Source of the DNA: JBCBGF01 sp039193455
GTDB lineage: Bacteria > Pseudomonadota > Alphaproteobacteria > Rhodobacterales > Rhodobacteraceae
Direction: 5' to 3'
DNA length: 64,000 nucleotides
Assembly (NCBI GenBank): GCA_039193455.1
Contig: JBCCWO010000009.1
Location: forward strand, 1-64,000
The position numbers and the translations under genes are program-made. The notes under the pieces were generated by a model. That model searched no databases, was not told the origin of the DNA, and was given only the letters and a program-made list of their open reading frames with translations. Below are positions 1-9,982 of the stretch, piece by piece (position 1 is the stretch's first letter; each line of letters opens with the position of its first letter).

Positions 1-1
1 A

Positions 2-70
2 GGGCAGGGCACGTTTACCGAGGACGCGCTGACGCCCGAGGAAGAAGAGGACCTTGGCGCCGCAGCCTAA
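2..70 (+). CDS. C-terminal end of an unidentified protein (partial)
   Basis: An open frame enters from the left edge and stops at TAA 68-70, giving 22 residues that end in an acidic run (TPEEEEDLGAAA). Base composition fits a coding tail, and the next gene lies 122 bp downstream on the same strand. The fragment is too short to assign to a family. Only the presence of an upstream same-strand gene is supported. Confidence 0.4.
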   Translation, partial: GQGTFTEDALTPEEEEDLGAAA

Positions 71-192
71 GCTGAAACTGCGTATCCGGTGCTGAAACCC
101 ATTGCACCGGGGACCGCCTTCGGCTCTGTGTCACGCATGAGACATCACTTGAATGAAATCGGCATCGCGCCCCGTCCGAAAGGTCGGGGCGC

Positions 193-1212
193 ATGAGCGT
201 GGGCCGCGGTACGGCGCTGGTCACCGGGGCGGCGGGCTTTGTCGGTCACGCGCTGTCACTTCGCCTGATTGACGAAGGCTGGACCGTGATCGGCTTTGAC
301 GCGGTCACTGATTACTACGACCCGGCGCTGAAGCGGGCTCGGCTTGCGCGGTTGCACAACCGTTCTGAATTTTCGCTTGTGGAAGAGCGGCTTGAAACAC
401 CCGAAGCTTTGGCCGCCCTGTTCGAAGAGCATAAGCCCGAGCTGGTTGTGCACCTGGCGGCCCAAGCCGGTGTCCGGTACTCGATTGATGCGCCGGAGAG
501 CTATGTTGAGGCGAACCTCATCGGCACCTTCCGCCTGTTGGAAGCCGCACGTGCGCACCCGCCCGAGCACATGATGATGGCGTCCACGTCATCAGTGTAC
601 GGCGCCAACACCGAGATGCCCTATGCCGAGACGCACAAGGCGGACAGCCAGATGTCGTTTTATGCGGCCACCAAGAAGGCGAACGAGGCGATGGCGCATT
701 CCTATGCCCATCTCTATCACCTACCGGTCACCATGTTCCGCTTCTTTACCGTTTATGGCCCCTGGGGCCGCCCGGACATGGCGCTGTTCAAGTTCACCAA
801 AGCCGCGCTCTCGGATGCGCCCATCGACGTCTACAACGAAGGCAAGATGCGGCGGGACTTCACCTATATCGATGACCTTGTGCATGGGCTCACAAAGCTC
901 GCCGATGTGCCGCCCGCGCGACCTGAATGTGCGGTGCCCGATGGCGATAGCCTGTCGTCCGTGGCGCCCTTCCGGGTGATCAACCTCGGCAACGCTGAGC
1001 CGGTGGGCCTGATGACCTTCATCGAAGCGATCGAGGCGGCGACCGGTCGCCAGATCGAAAAGCGCATGATGCCGATGCAGCCGGGCGATGTGCCCGCAAC
1101 CTGGGCGGACACCGCGCTGGCCGAACAGCTGATTGGGCCCTTGCCGACCACGCCGATCGCAGAAGGCGTTCAGCGTTTCGTCGATTGGTACCGCGACCAC
1201 TACGCGGTTTGA
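193..1212 (+). CDS. NAD-dependent nucleotide-sugar epimerase, UDP-glucuronate 4-epimerase-like
   Basis: This is an extended short-chain dehydrogenase of 339 residues. The Rossmann glycine motif is G12-AA-G15-FV-G18, the serine region is STSSVYG at 131-137, and the catalytic pair is Y157-AAT-K161. The N-terminal spacing, GVRYSIDAPESY and the MRRDFTYIDD segment resemble UDP-glucuronate 4-epimerases of capsule and O-antigen loci, which supply UDP-galacturonate in the cytoplasm. An AAAGG sequence precedes the ATG. It converges on the RND transporter gene with a 6 bp gap. With gmd, fcl and manC it points to surface polysaccharide synthesis. The exact sugar substrate is inferred and could be another UDP-hexose. 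Confidence 0.8.
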   Translation: MSVGRGTALVTGAAGFVGHALSLRLIDEGWTVIGFDAVTDYYDPALKRARLARLHNRSEFSLVEERLETPEALAALFEEHKPELVVHLAAQAGVRYSIDAPESYVEANLIGTFRLLEAARAHPPEHMMMASTSSVYGANTEMPYAETHKADSQMSFYAATKKANEAMAHSYAHLYHLPVTMFRFFTVYGPWGRPDMALFKFTKAALSDAPIDVYNEGKMRRDFTYIDDLVHGLTKLADVPPARPECAVPDGDSLSSVAPFRVINLGNAEPVGLMTFIEAIEAATGRQIEKRMMPMQPGDVPATWADTALAEQLIGPLPTTPIAEGVQRFVDWYRDHYAV

Positions 1213-1218
1213 AAACCG

Positions 1219-4200
1219 CTACTCGGCGGGTTGTGGCGCGGCTGCGGGTGAGTGGCTGCGCCCGCTGAGTGCTAGCCGCAACAGCGGTGGCACCGTCAGC
1301 AGCGTCAGGAAGGCCGACATCGACAAGCCGCCAACCACCACGGCGCCCAGCCCGCGATAAAGCTCGGACCCTTCGCCCGGTACGACGACCAGGGGTAACA
1401 TCCCCATGATGCTTGTGAGCGTGGACATAAAGATCGGTCGTATCCGGTTGCGCGTCGCCTCTTCAATCGCATCGATTGGCGCCATCCCCTCTTCCCGCAG
1501 GTGGAAAAGGCTTTGGTGCACGATCAGGATCGCATTGTTCACAACGATCCCCACCAAGATGATGAAACCCAGCAAGGTCAGCATATCAAGCGGTTGAACT
1601 TGGTACGTGTTCAGCAAGGCCAACCCGCCGACGCCGCCGGCCGCCGCAACGGGAACGGAAACCAGGATCACCAGCGGCAGGACAAAGCTCTCAAACAGGA
1701 TCGCCATGACCAGAAAGACGATGATCAACGCAACAAGCAGGTTGATCTGGATGGCGTCCCAGGTCTGGCTCAACTGATCTGCCGTGCCCGAAACGCTGAG
1801 CCGGACACCGTTTGGCAGGCCGCGCTCCTCCAGCGGGGCAACAACCTCGGTTTCCAGCAGGTCAACGGCCGCTTCCAGCGCCAGCGCGTCGGATGGTCGG
1901 ATCTCGAGCGTGACGGTGCGCAGCCGGTCACGGTGGCGGATCTCCGTCGGGCCGGCGGTGACGGCCACCTCGGCAAGCGCAGAGACCGGTAGGATTTCGC
2001 CCGATGGCGTGACAACCGGAAAACGGGAGACGTCTTGCGTGCGTTGGTCACCGCGCAAATCCGGGTCGCCCTTCAGAACCAGGTTCAACCGCTCGGCGCC
2101 CACGGTGATCTCGGCAACGCGCAGACCGTCATTGAACGCATCCACCGTTGAGGCGAGCCCTGAGCTGTCGAGCCCGGCATCGGCCAGACGCAGCCGGTTC
2201 GGCACCAGTCGCACCTCTGGCGCGCCCAGTTCCAGCCCGGGGATCGGGCGGAACTGATGTCCTTCCGTGCGTGGCAAAAGCTGGCTGATCATCCCGGCCG
2301 CCTGACCCGCCACGCCAAGGATCGCTTCAAGGTTCTGACCGGAGATGTTTAGCTCAATCGTGCGCCCGCCACCGACGCCACGCCCAAAGAGTGAGGGCTG
2401 GGTCATAAAGCCGAAGGTGCCGGGTTCTGCAAAGATCGGGCGCGAAAGGATGGGGATCAACTCGGCTGCGCGGGTGCCATCGACGGTGTTTGCGCCGACA
2501 AAGCTGTTGCCCGGGGTTGCCACGAAGAAAAAGTGCTCAATCGCGGGCGTGCCATCCTCCATTTGCGGCTCCGGGGCGGTTTCCCACATCGGCTGTGCCA
2601 CGCGTTCAATGCGCTGGGCGATCGTTTCGGTCGTTCCAAGGTTGTATCCCGGTGGCGGGATCAGCAGCCCGAAGACCAGGTTCCGATTGCCTTCAGGCAG
2701 GTACTCAAGGCGCGGAAGGAACGCCCATGCCGCGACCGCGGCGCCCCCTGCGATGGCCGCCACCAGCATGATCCCGATGGCGCGAAACCGTACGGTGAGG
2801 CGAACATAGGCCATGACGCTCGCATGAAATCCGCGGGCGAGGTGGTCGAGGCCCCAGATCCGCATGGTCTTTTGCTCGCCTGTCGTGAATAGGCGGTTGG
2901 AAAGTGCCGGGATCACGGTCACGGCGACCACGAGCGAGAGCATGACCGAAACCGAGATTGCCACCGCGATGTCGCGGAAAAGCTGGCCCGCCTCAAGTTC
3001 CATGATGAGGATCGGCACAAAGACCAAGACGGTCGTCAACGCCGAGACAAGGATGGCGCCCCAGACCTGTCGCGCCCCGTGATAGGCCGCCTCGCGTCGG
3101 GCCATGCCTTTTTCGCGTAATCGATAGATGTTCTCCAACACCACGATGGCGGCGTCGACGATCATGCCAACGGCAAAGGCGATACCGGCCAGCGAGATGA
3201 CGTTCAGCGTCCGGCCCGTCGCGGCCATCGCCACGAATGTGGCAACGATCGAGACCGGGATCGCCAGCGAGACGATCAACGTGGCCCGCGGGCTGCGCAG
3301 GAACAACAGCAGCACGAAGGCGGCCAGTGCCCCGCCGATCCAGATGTTCTGGGTCACCAGATCGATAGCGCCTTCGATATAGATCGTCTCATCGTAGACC
3401 TGCTGCATCACCAGGCCTTGATCGGCGACGGGCCCTTCCGCCAGTTGGGCCAGTTCGAGACGCACTGCTTCCATCGTCTCGATGACATTGGCGCCGGGCT
3501 CGCGCACGATGTTGAAGGCCAGGCCCGGCTCGCCCTTGAAGCGAAGGCGCGCCGTCGGTTCCTGGAAGGCAAAGGCGACCTGAGCGACATCGCCCACGCG
3601 CACGCGACCCGCGGCGCCTGAAAGGGCGTCTGAACGCAGAACAACGCTTTCTATCGCTTCCACAGTGTTGAGGTTGCCTTCGGCACGCACGATGTAACGG
3701 CGCTTGCCTTCTTCGATATCGCCCGCCGAGAGTGAGATGTTTTCGGAGCGCAGCGTGCTGACGATCTGCGGCACGGTCAGCCGGTACTGTGAGAGCTGTC
3801 TGGGGTCGACGACGATCTGCAACTCGCGTGTGACGCCGCCGAAGACGTTGACTGCCGAAACCCCCTCGATCCGCTCGATCTGTTCTTTGATGATATCCTC
3901 GACGAAGTCGCCGTAGGTTGGCAGGGGGCGCGTGTTGCCTTCCGCGGCCGTCAAAAGCACCCAGGCAATCGGGCTGTCGTCGGCCCCCGATGTATCAAGC
4001 GATGGCTCCCCCGCCTCGTCGGGGTAGTCGCCCACGCGATCCAGCCGGTTTGACACCAGCAAGAGCGACTGGCTCATATCGGTGCCGACACTGAACTCAA
4101 GCGTGACCTCAGCTTCGCCGCTGCGCGACCGCGACGTCATGATCTCAAGCCCGTCGAGCCCCCGCATCGCCTCTTCCTGCGGGTTCACGATCTCCCGTTC

Positions 4201-4377
4201 CACCTCGGCCGGCGCAGCACCGGGCCATGATGTGGTGATCACGATGATCGGCTTGCGCACATCCGGGGCAAGCTGGATTGGGATGCGTGTTACGGCGATC
4301 AGTCCAAACAGGACGGCCATAATCACAATTGCCAGGATCGCGATAGGCCGTTCGATAGCGAGGCGAATAGGGTTCAT
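1219..4377 (-). CDS. RND efflux inner-membrane transporter (AcrB/HAE family)
   Basis: The 1052-residue length is typical of proton-driven RND pumps. The start MNPIRLAIERPIAILAIVIM is the usual first membrane helix, followed by a periplasmic porter domain, a helix bundle with FAVGMIVDAAIVVLENIYRLRE (the helix-4 region that carries proton-relay aspartates in the family), a second porter domain and the final helices. The membrane-fusion gene lies 11 bp upstream on the same strand, so the two form one operon. No TolC-type outer-membrane gene is adjacent, so a shared channel encoded elsewhere is inferred. The substrate cannot be read from the sequence. Confidence 0.93.
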   Translation of the reverse strand: MNPIRLAIERPIAILAIVIMAVLFGLIAVTRIPIQLAPDVRKPIIVITTSWPGAAPAEVEREIVNPQEEAMRGLDGLEIMTSRSRSGEAEVTLEFSVGTDMSQSLLLVSNRLDRVGDYPDEAGEPSLDTSGADDSPIAWVLLTAAEGNTRPLPTYGDFVEDIIKEQIERIEGVSAVNVFGGVTRELQIVVDPRQLSQYRLTVPQIVSTLRSENISLSAGDIEEGKRRYIVRAEGNLNTVEAIESVVLRSDALSGAAGRVRVGDVAQVAFAFQEPTARLRFKGEPGLAFNIVREPGANVIETMEAVRLELAQLAEGPVADQGLVMQQVYDETIYIEGAIDLVTQNIWIGGALAAFVLLLFLRSPRATLIVSLAIPVSIVATFVAMAATGRTLNVISLAGIAFAVGMIVDAAIVVLENIYRLREKGMARREAAYHGARQVWGAILVSALTTVLVFVPILIMELEAGQLFRDIAVAISVSVMLSLVVAVTVIPALSNRLFTTGEQKTMRIWGLDHLARGFHASVMAYVRLTVRFRAIGIMLVAAIAGGAAVAAWAFLPRLEYLPEGNRNLVFGLLIPPPGYNLGTTETIAQRIERVAQPMWETAPEPQMEDGTPAIEHFFFVATPGNSFVGANTVDGTRAAELIPILSRPIFAEPGTFGFMTQPSLFGRGVGGGRTIELNISGQNLEAILGVAGQAAGMISQLLPRTEGHQFRPIPGLELGAPEVRLVPNRLRLADAGLDSSGLASTVDAFNDGLRVAEITVGAERLNLVLKGDPDLRGDQRTQDVSRFPVVTPSGEILPVSALAEVAVTAGPTEIRHRDRLRTVTLEIRPSDALALEAAVDLLETEVVAPLEERGLPNGVRLSVSGTADQLSQTWDAIQINLLVALIIVFLVMAILFESFVLPLVILVSVPVAAAGGVGGLALLNTYQVQPLDMLTLLGFIILVGIVVNNAILIVHQSLFHLREEGMAPIDAIEEATRNRIRPIFMSTLTSIMGMLPLVVVPGEGSELYRGLGAVVVGGLSMSAFLTLLTVPPLLRLALSGRSHSPAAAPQPAE

Positions 4378-4388
4378 CGCACGGGCCC

Positions 4389-5540
4389 TCAGTTGCTCTC
4401 AGCGGCTTGCGGGGCTTCACCGCCCGCTTCCGCGACCGCAGGCATGGGCGCGATCGGTTGCCCCGGTCGCAACCGTTCATTGCCGCGGATAACAACCGTT
4501 TCCCCGGGTTCAAGGCCGCTTAGTACCTCAAACCAGGTGTCCATGGCCGCGCCGATCTGCACCGGGCGCGGTTGTGCGGTCTCGTCAACGGCCACAAAAA
4601 CGGTCCAGCCGCCCGGGCCCTGGACAAGTGCATCTTTCGGGACGGCCACGACTTCGCGTGCGGTGGTGATCGGGATATCAACGGTGATCGACTGACCCAC
4701 CGCCGCGCGGGCCAAGGCACCGTCGCTTGCGGCTGTAAAGCGGACCGGGCGCGTTCGGGTCATGATCTCTTCAAGCGGGAGAATCGCACGCACCTCAAGG
4801 TCCATCGTCGCGCCGTCATCGCTGGACGCGCGCACCTTTTGACCCTCAGTCAGAGCGCTGATGAAGCGCGAGGGTACGCTGGCCTCAACTTCGAGCGCTC
4901 CCGCATCGAGCAGGCGAACGACCGGCGCGCCAGAGGCAATAAACTCCCCCGCATTGGTCTCAACGCTCAGAACAACACCGCTGTATGGCGCGACTATTTC
5001 GGCTTGAGCGATCCGGTAGCGCACTTCGGCGATTGCCGCCTCGGCACTAAGAACGCGCGCCTCGGCTTCCGCTATCTGGCCATTGGCCTGAAAAAACTCA
5101 CCCTGCGCTTCGTCAAACCGCCCTGCCGAGAATGCGTTTGTTCCGCGCAGGCGCTCAACCCGCTCAAGTGCGTTCTGCAACCGGTCGCGCCGCGCTTGCG
5201 CCACGGTGATCCCGGCATTGGCCTCGGACAAACGAGCCTCGGCCTGACGAAGTTCGATTTCCGCCAGCTCGGTGTCGAGTGATGCCAAAGGGTCGCCGGC
5301 GTTCACACTGCGCCCGGCCAGAACATGAACGGTGTCCACCGTTCCCGAGACGCGGGCGGCGATGTTGCCCTCGCGTACCGTGACGACTTCGGCGAATACT
5401 GGCACTGTTTCAGTCAGTTGGCGCAACTCAACATCGGCAACGCCGACACCGGCGGGACGACCCTGAGCCTCGACAGATGCCGCAAGCGCAGCGGTAAGCA
5501 GGAAAGCGGCTGCCGGAAGAATTGTGCTTGCGCGCACCAT
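4389..5540 (-). CDS. RND efflux periplasmic adaptor (membrane-fusion protein)
   Basis: The 383-residue protein starts with a cleavable signal peptide ending near VEA-QG (about residue 26). A lipoyl half-motif (GTVDTVHVLAGRSVNAGDPL) follows, then a long alpha-helical hairpin rich in Ala/Glu/Arg (about 90-165), the second lipoyl half (APYSGVVLSV) and beta-barrel and membrane-proximal domains. This is the HlyD/AcrA layout. There is no lipobox cysteine, so it is probably not lipid-anchored. It is the first gene of the efflux operon and diverges from gmd across a 179 bp gap. A GGGGTCC sequence precedes the ATG. Confidence 0.9.
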   Translation of the reverse strand: MVRASTILPAAAFLLTAALAASVEAQGRPAGVGVADVELRQLTETVPVFAEVVTVREGNIAARVSGTVDTVHVLAGRSVNAGDPLASLDTELAEIELRQAEARLSEANAGITVAQARRDRLQNALERVERLRGTNAFSAGRFDEAQGEFFQANGQIAEAEARVLSAEAAIAEVRYRIAQAEIVAPYSGVVLSVETNAGEFIASGAPVVRLLDAGALEVEASVPSRFISALTEGQKVRASSDDGATMDLEVRAILPLEEIMTRTRPVRFTAASDGALARAAVGQSITVDIPITTAREVVAVPKDALVQGPGGWTVFVAVDETAQPRPVQIGAAMDTWFEVLSGLEPGETVVIRGNERLRPGQPIAPMPAVAEAGGEAPQAAESN

Positions 5541-5719
5541 GATGGACCCCGTTTTGAACTATTCGGTGTAGTTAGGCTGATTCTGCCAAGGGAAAAGCAG
5601 CCTTTGTGATTTTCAACGCGTTACACGATCAGCAACGCCCCAAAGCGCCGAACTGAGCAATTGCACCCATGCTGTAAAGATGGCAGCACAGCGCAATAGT
5701 CGGCAAAGCGGGCAGTTCC

Positions 5720-6844
5720 ATGAAAACCGCACTTATTACAGGCATTACGGGGCAAGATGGCTCTTATCTGGCCGAGCATCTTTTGGCCCTTGGGTATGAG
5801 GTGCACGGCATAAAACGCCGCGCCTCGGCATTCAACACCCAGCGCATTGACCACATCTATCAGGATCCGCATACGCCCGACCCGCGCATGCACCTGCACT
5901 ATGGCGATCTGACCGATACCTCCAACCTCACGCGGATCATGGCAGAGGTTAAGCCCGATGAGGTCTATAATCTTGGCGCGCAAAGCCACGTCGCCGTAAG
6001 CTTTGAAGCGCCGGAATACACAGCGGATGTGGATGGGATCGGAACGCTGCGCCTGCTGGAAGCCATTCGGTTCTTGGGGCTGCAGGACAAGACCCGTTTT
6101 TATCAGGCGTCAACGTCAGAACTCTATGGTCTCGTTCAGGAAACGCCCCAACGCGAAACGACGCCGTTCCACCCACGCTCGCCCTATGCCGTTGCCAAGC
6201 TTTATTCCTATTGGATTACGGTGAATTACCGTGAGGCCTACGGGATGTATGCCTGTAACGGGATCCTCTTCAATCATGAAAGCCCGCGGCGCGGCGAGAC
6301 CTTTGTGACCCGCAAAATCACCCGCGGCCTGGCCAACATTGCGATGGGTCTCGAAGAGTGCCTTTATATGGGTAACATAGATGCTTTGCGCGACTGGGGG
6401 CACGCGAAGGACTATGTTCGCATGCAATGGATGATGTTGCAGCAGGATGCAGCCGAGGACTTTGTGATCGCGACGGGCCAGCAGCATTCGGTGCGGGAAT
6501 TTATCCGATGGTCGGCCCGCGAACTGGGGCTGGAACTGGAGTTTTCGGGCACAGGTGTCGAGGAAACAGCGACGGTCGTACGTGTTCTCTCCGATGCCGC
6601 ACCGAAGGTGAAAGCAGGCGACGTGATCGTCCGTATCGACCCACGGTACTTCCGCCCGGCGGAGGTGGAGACCCTGCTCGGCGATCCCACCAAAGCGCGC
6701 GAGCGCCTCGGATGGGAGCCCGAGATTACAGCACAAGAGATGTGTGCGGAAATGGTATCCGTTGATCTCGAGGCGGCGCGCCGTCACGCGTTCCTGAAAG
6801 AGCATGGCTATGATTTGCCCGTTTCGGTCGAGGATCAGGGCTAG
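5720..6844 (+). CDS. gmd: GDP-mannose 4,6-dehydratase
   Basis: The enzyme makes GDP-4-keto-6-deoxymannose from GDP-mannose, the first step to GDP-fucose and related 6-deoxysugars. Over 374 residues it shows the Gmd signature GITGQDGSYLAEHL (8-21), the NLGAQSHVAVSFE segment (84-96), catalytic Y156-AVA-K160, and the NHESPRRGETFVTRKITRG loop that binds NADP and GDP-mannose in this family. It lies 2 bp before fcl, so the two are cotranscribed. Length and motifs match the family throughout and the assignment is secure. Confidence 0.97.
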   Translation: MKTALITGITGQDGSYLAEHLLALGYEVHGIKRRASAFNTQRIDHIYQDPHTPDPRMHLHYGDLTDTSNLTRIMAEVKPDEVYNLGAQSHVAVSFEAPEYTADVDGIGTLRLLEAIRFLGLQDKTRFYQASTSELYGLVQETPQRETTPFHPRSPYAVAKLYSYWITVNYREAYGMYACNGILFNHESPRRGETFVTRKITRGLANIAMGLEECLYMGNIDALRDWGHAKDYVRMQWMMLQQDAAEDFVIATGQQHSVREFIRWSARELGLELEFSGTGVEETATVVRVLSDAAPKVKAGDVIVRIDPRYFRPAEVETLLGDPTKARERLGWEPEITAQEMCAEMVSVDLEAARRHAFLKEHGYDLPVSVEDQG

Positions 6845-6846
6845 CC

Positions 6847-7803
6847 ATGCGCGTTTTCGTTGCCGGTCATCGCGGAATGGTTGGGGGCGCGATCCTGCGG
6901 CAGCTCAAGGCGCAGGGTGTCGAAACGATCACCCGCGCCCGGGATGAACTGAATTTGCTCGATCAGACTGACGTGGCGGCCTTCATGCGCGCGGAAAAGC
7001 CCGATGCGGTGATCCTGGCGGCGGCCAAGGTGGGCGGTATTCTGGCGAATAACACCTATCCTGCCGAGTTTCTTTACGAAAACCTGATGATCGAAGCCAA
7101 TGTGATCCATCAGGCGCACGCAGCGGATGTCCAGCAATTGCTGTTTCTGGGCTCTTCCTGCATCTATCCGCGCGATGCGGATCAACCGATGTCCGAAGAC
7201 GCGCTTCTCACCGGGACGCTTGAGGCCACGAATGAGCCCTATGCCATCGCCAAGATTGCCGGGATAAAACTCTGCGAAAGCTACAATCGCCAGTATGGGC
7301 GCGACTATCGCAGTGTCATGCCCACGAACCTCTATGGACCGGGCGACAACTTTCACCCCGACAATAGCCATGTCTTGCCCGCCCTGATGCGCAGGTTCCA
7401 TGAGGCGAAGCGGGACGATGTCGAAACCGTCACGATCTGGGGCACCGGCACCCCGCGCCGAGAGTTTCTGCATGTCGACGATATGGCAGAGGCCTCGCTT
7501 TTCGTGATGACGCTGGCCCAGGACACCTACGCCGCGAACACGTCCCCCATGCTGAGCCACATCAACGTGGGGACGGGCAGCGACATCTCGATTTCAGAGC
7601 TGGCCCATATGATTTCCGAGGTCGTTGGCTATGGCGGCACCATTGCAAATGACACAACAAAGCCCGACGGAACCCCACGCAAGCAAATGAATGTTTCGCG
7701 ATTGGACGCAATGGGCTGGTCCGCCCGGATCGGTCTTCGCGACGGGATCGAAGACACCTATCGGTGGTATCTCGACCATGTCGGGGATATTCGGGAAGCG
7801 TGA
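6847..7803 (+). CDS. fcl: GDP-L-fucose synthase (epimerase/reductase)
   Basis: It converts GDP-4-keto-6-deoxymannose to GDP-L-fucose by 3,5-epimerisation and NADPH reduction. The 318 residues carry the family's GHRGMVG nucleotide motif (7-13), AAAKVGGILANN (58-69), FLGSSCIYP (100-108, with the family cysteine), and Y132-AIA-K136. The gene starts 2 bp after gmd and ends 34 bp before manC, completing a GDP-mannose to GDP-fucose operon. The product is presumably used for exopolysaccharide or O-antigen fucosylation. No glycosyltransferase lies in this window. Confidence 0.96.
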   Translation: MRVFVAGHRGMVGGAILRQLKAQGVETITRARDELNLLDQTDVAAFMRAEKPDAVILAAAKVGGILANNTYPAEFLYENLMIEANVIHQAHAADVQQLLFLGSSCIYPRDADQPMSEDALLTGTLEATNEPYAIAKIAGIKLCESYNRQYGRDYRSVMPTNLYGPGDNFHPDNSHVLPALMRRFHEAKRDDVETVTIWGTGTPRREFLHVDDMAEASLFVMTLAQDTYAANTSPMLSHINVGTGSDISISELAHMISEVVGYGGTIANDTTKPDGTPRKQMNVSRLDAMGWSARIGLRDGIEDTYRWYLDHVGDIREA

Positions 7804-7837
7804 CGTTGCGCATTGGCAAGACAAGGAAAGCCGGACC

Positions 7838-9277
7838 ATGACGACCCTGCCCTTGATCCATCCGGTTATCCTTTGCGGCGGGTCCGGGACGCGCCTGTGG
7901 CCGCTGTCGCGCAAGAGCTATCCAAAACAGTTTGCCCGCCTGACCGGGGATACGAGCCTTTTTCAGGCAACCGTGTCCCGGTTGTCGGGCGAGGGCTTTG
8001 CGCCGCCTCTTGTCGTTACAGGCGATCCGTTTCGGTTCATTGTAACGGAGCAAACCGCAGCGGCAGAAACCGCCCCGGCTGCGATCCTCATCGAACCAAA
8101 GCCGCGCAACACGGCGCCTGCGGTCTTGGCCGCCGCGCTCTGGCTGGCCGAGCGTGACCCCGATGCCCTGATGCTCGTCGCGCCATCCGACCATGCGATT
8201 GCCGACAGCGCGGCGTTCCGTGAGACGGTGTTTGCCGCCGCGCCGCGCGCCGTTGCAGGCGATCTTGTTCTCTTTGGTATCACACCGACGCGCCCTGAAA
8301 CCGGATACGGCTATCTTGAGGTTGGCGGCGGGCAGGGATCAGCGGGGCCGCAACCGCTGGCACGTTTTGTGGAAAAACCGAATGCGGCCAGCGCAGAGGC
8401 GATGATTGCGGCTGGGAACTGCCTTTGGAATGCGGGGCTGTTTCTGTTCAGCGCCAAGGCGATTGTCGCAGCATTCGATCTGCATGCGCCCGAGTTGTCA
8501 GGACACGTGCGGGCCTCGGTCGCGGATGCGGAAACCGATCTTGGGTTCACACGGCTTGCACCCGCGCCGTGGGACGCGGTCGAAGACATATCGATCGACT
8601 ACGCGATCATGGAAAAAGCCTCTGGCCTTTTGGCGATGCCCTTTTCGGGGGGCTGGTCGGATCTTGGTGGCTGGGACGCGGTCTGGCAGGAAATAGGCCC
8701 TGACGATACCGGCACTGTGTGCGCCGGGCAGGCGACCGCTATTGAGTGCCGCGATACGCTGCTTCGGTCTGAAGCCGAAGGGCTTGAGCTAGTAGGCATC
8801 GGCCTTGACGATATCATTGCCGTGGCTATGCCCGATGCGGTCCTCGTTGCCAAGAAGTCTCAGGGCCAGCGGGTGAAAGAAGCGGTTGCGGTGCTAAAGG
8901 CGAAGGGCGCCAGTCAGGCCGTCCAATCCCAGCGCGACCATCGCCCTTGGGGGTGGTTTGAAAGCTTGGCCATCGGCGGGCGGTTTCAGGTCAAACGCAT
9001 TGTCGTAAACCCAGGCGCTGCGCTTAGCCTACAAAGTCATGTGCATCGGGCGGAACACTGGATTGTGGTCGAGGGCACTGCCAAGGTCACCATTGACGAC
9101 ACGGTCAAGTTGGTTGCCGAGAACGAGTCTGTGTTCATCCCGCTCGGCGCCGTCCATCGCATGGAAAACCCGGGCAAAGTTCCGATGACGCTGATCGAGG
9201 TTCAGACCGGCAGCTACTTTGGCGAAGACGACATCATCCGCTACGAAGACGTCTATTCCCGCAGCTCGTCCGAGTGA
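7838..9277 (+). CDS. manC: Mannose-1-phosphate guanylyltransferase / mannose-6-phosphate isomerase
   Basis: This bifunctional cytosolic enzyme makes GDP-mannose, the substrate of gmd, and in many homologues also isomerises fructose-6-phosphate. The ATG at 7838 is chosen because AAGGAAAG ends 7 bp before it and the family N-terminus (PVILCGGSGTRLWPLSRKSY) begins here. The open frame continues further upstream but overlaps fcl. The 479 residues contain the pyrophosphorylase loop GGSGTRLWPLSR (14-25), FVEKPN, and a C-terminal type II isomerase cupin (about 320-475, HVHRAEHWIVVEGTAKV). It is the third gene of the GDP-fucose operon. Confidence 0.95.
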   Translation: MTTLPLIHPVILCGGSGTRLWPLSRKSYPKQFARLTGDTSLFQATVSRLSGEGFAPPLVVTGDPFRFIVTEQTAAAETAPAAILIEPKPRNTAPAVLAAALWLAERDPDALMLVAPSDHAIADSAAFRETVFAAAPRAVAGDLVLFGITPTRPETGYGYLEVGGGQGSAGPQPLARFVEKPNAASAEAMIAAGNCLWNAGLFLFSAKAIVAAFDLHAPELSGHVRASVADAETDLGFTRLAPAPWDAVEDISIDYAIMEKASGLLAMPFSGGWSDLGGWDAVWQEIGPDDTGTVCAGQATAIECRDTLLRSEAEGLELVGIGLDDIIAVAMPDAVLVAKKSQGQRVKEAVAVLKAKGASQAVQSQRDHRPWGWFESLAIGGRFQVKRIVVNPGAALSLQSHVHRAEHWIVVEGTAKVTIDDTVKLVAENESVFIPLGAVHRMENPGKVPMTLIEVQTGSYFGEDDIIRYEDVYSRSSSE

Positions 9278-9409
9278 TGTTACTGTTACCTATTCGCCGC
9301 AGGTTAAGGGTCGCAGCCTAAACACTCTAGGTAGAACGATTCTTTTTCGGGTAATGAGACCCTTGAGGCCGTGTATCAAACGCGGTGAGCAGATAAAAAC
9401 GGTGAACCT

Positions 9410-9931
9410 ATGCGCAAAGCAATTGCAGGTGTGGCGCTCTGCGCCTTGGCGTCTTGCGGTGACGTCGGCATTGGCGAATTCTCAGCCTTCAGCGACAGCT
9501 CGGAAAGTGTGGCGGACACGTCAAACCGAGACTACTACCCCAATGACCAGTTGATCGTTTCCGGCAAATCGCAGTTTGCCGAGGGCAACTATGGATTGGC
9601 CTATCGGTCCTTCAAGAAAGCGATTGATGTCGCACCTGAAGATCCGCAGGCATGGCTCGGGTACGCCGCTGCAGCCGACATGACGCGCCGTTTCGACAAG
9701 GCCGATTTTGCCTATCGCAAGATCCAGCCGATCGTCGGAAACCGCATCGAGTTTCTGAATAACTTCGGCTACTCGCAGCTGCTGCGTGGCAACCTGCAAA
9801 GCGCACGCTCTTATTTCCTGCGGGCGTATGAGCTTGATCCCTCGAACGAGACGACCGCAAACAACCTTGAGCTTCTCCGGAACTCGGTCTCGTTCCAACG
9901 TCGCGCCCCGGGGGACGTACGCGGCATCTAA
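9410..9931 (+). CDS. Lipoprotein with tetratricopeptide repeats, TadD-like
   Basis: The 173-residue protein has a short signal sequence with lipobox LAS-C16, so it is predicted to be lipid-anchored. The body has about three TPR helical pairs (roughly 50-160), including NYGLAYRSFKKAIDVAPEDPQAWLGYAAAAD and NLQSARSYFLRAYELDPSNETT. This matches TadD, the pilotin-like TPR lipoprotein of Tad/Flp pilus systems. The prepilin peptidase gene follows 51 bp downstream, supporting a pilus role. A generic TPR lipoprotein is the alternative. Confidence 0.75.
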   Translation: MRKAIAGVALCALASCGDVGIGEFSAFSDSSESVADTSNRDYYPNDQLIVSGKSQFAEGNYGLAYRSFKKAIDVAPEDPQAWLGYAAAADMTRRFDKADFAYRKIQPIVGNRIEFLNNFGYSQLLRGNLQSARSYFLRAYELDPSNETTANNLELLRNSVSFQRRAPGDVRGI

Positions 9932-9982
9932 CAGCGTTCGCGCGTCCAGGTTCTTGGGCGCGCGCCACAAGGGCCGTGCGCG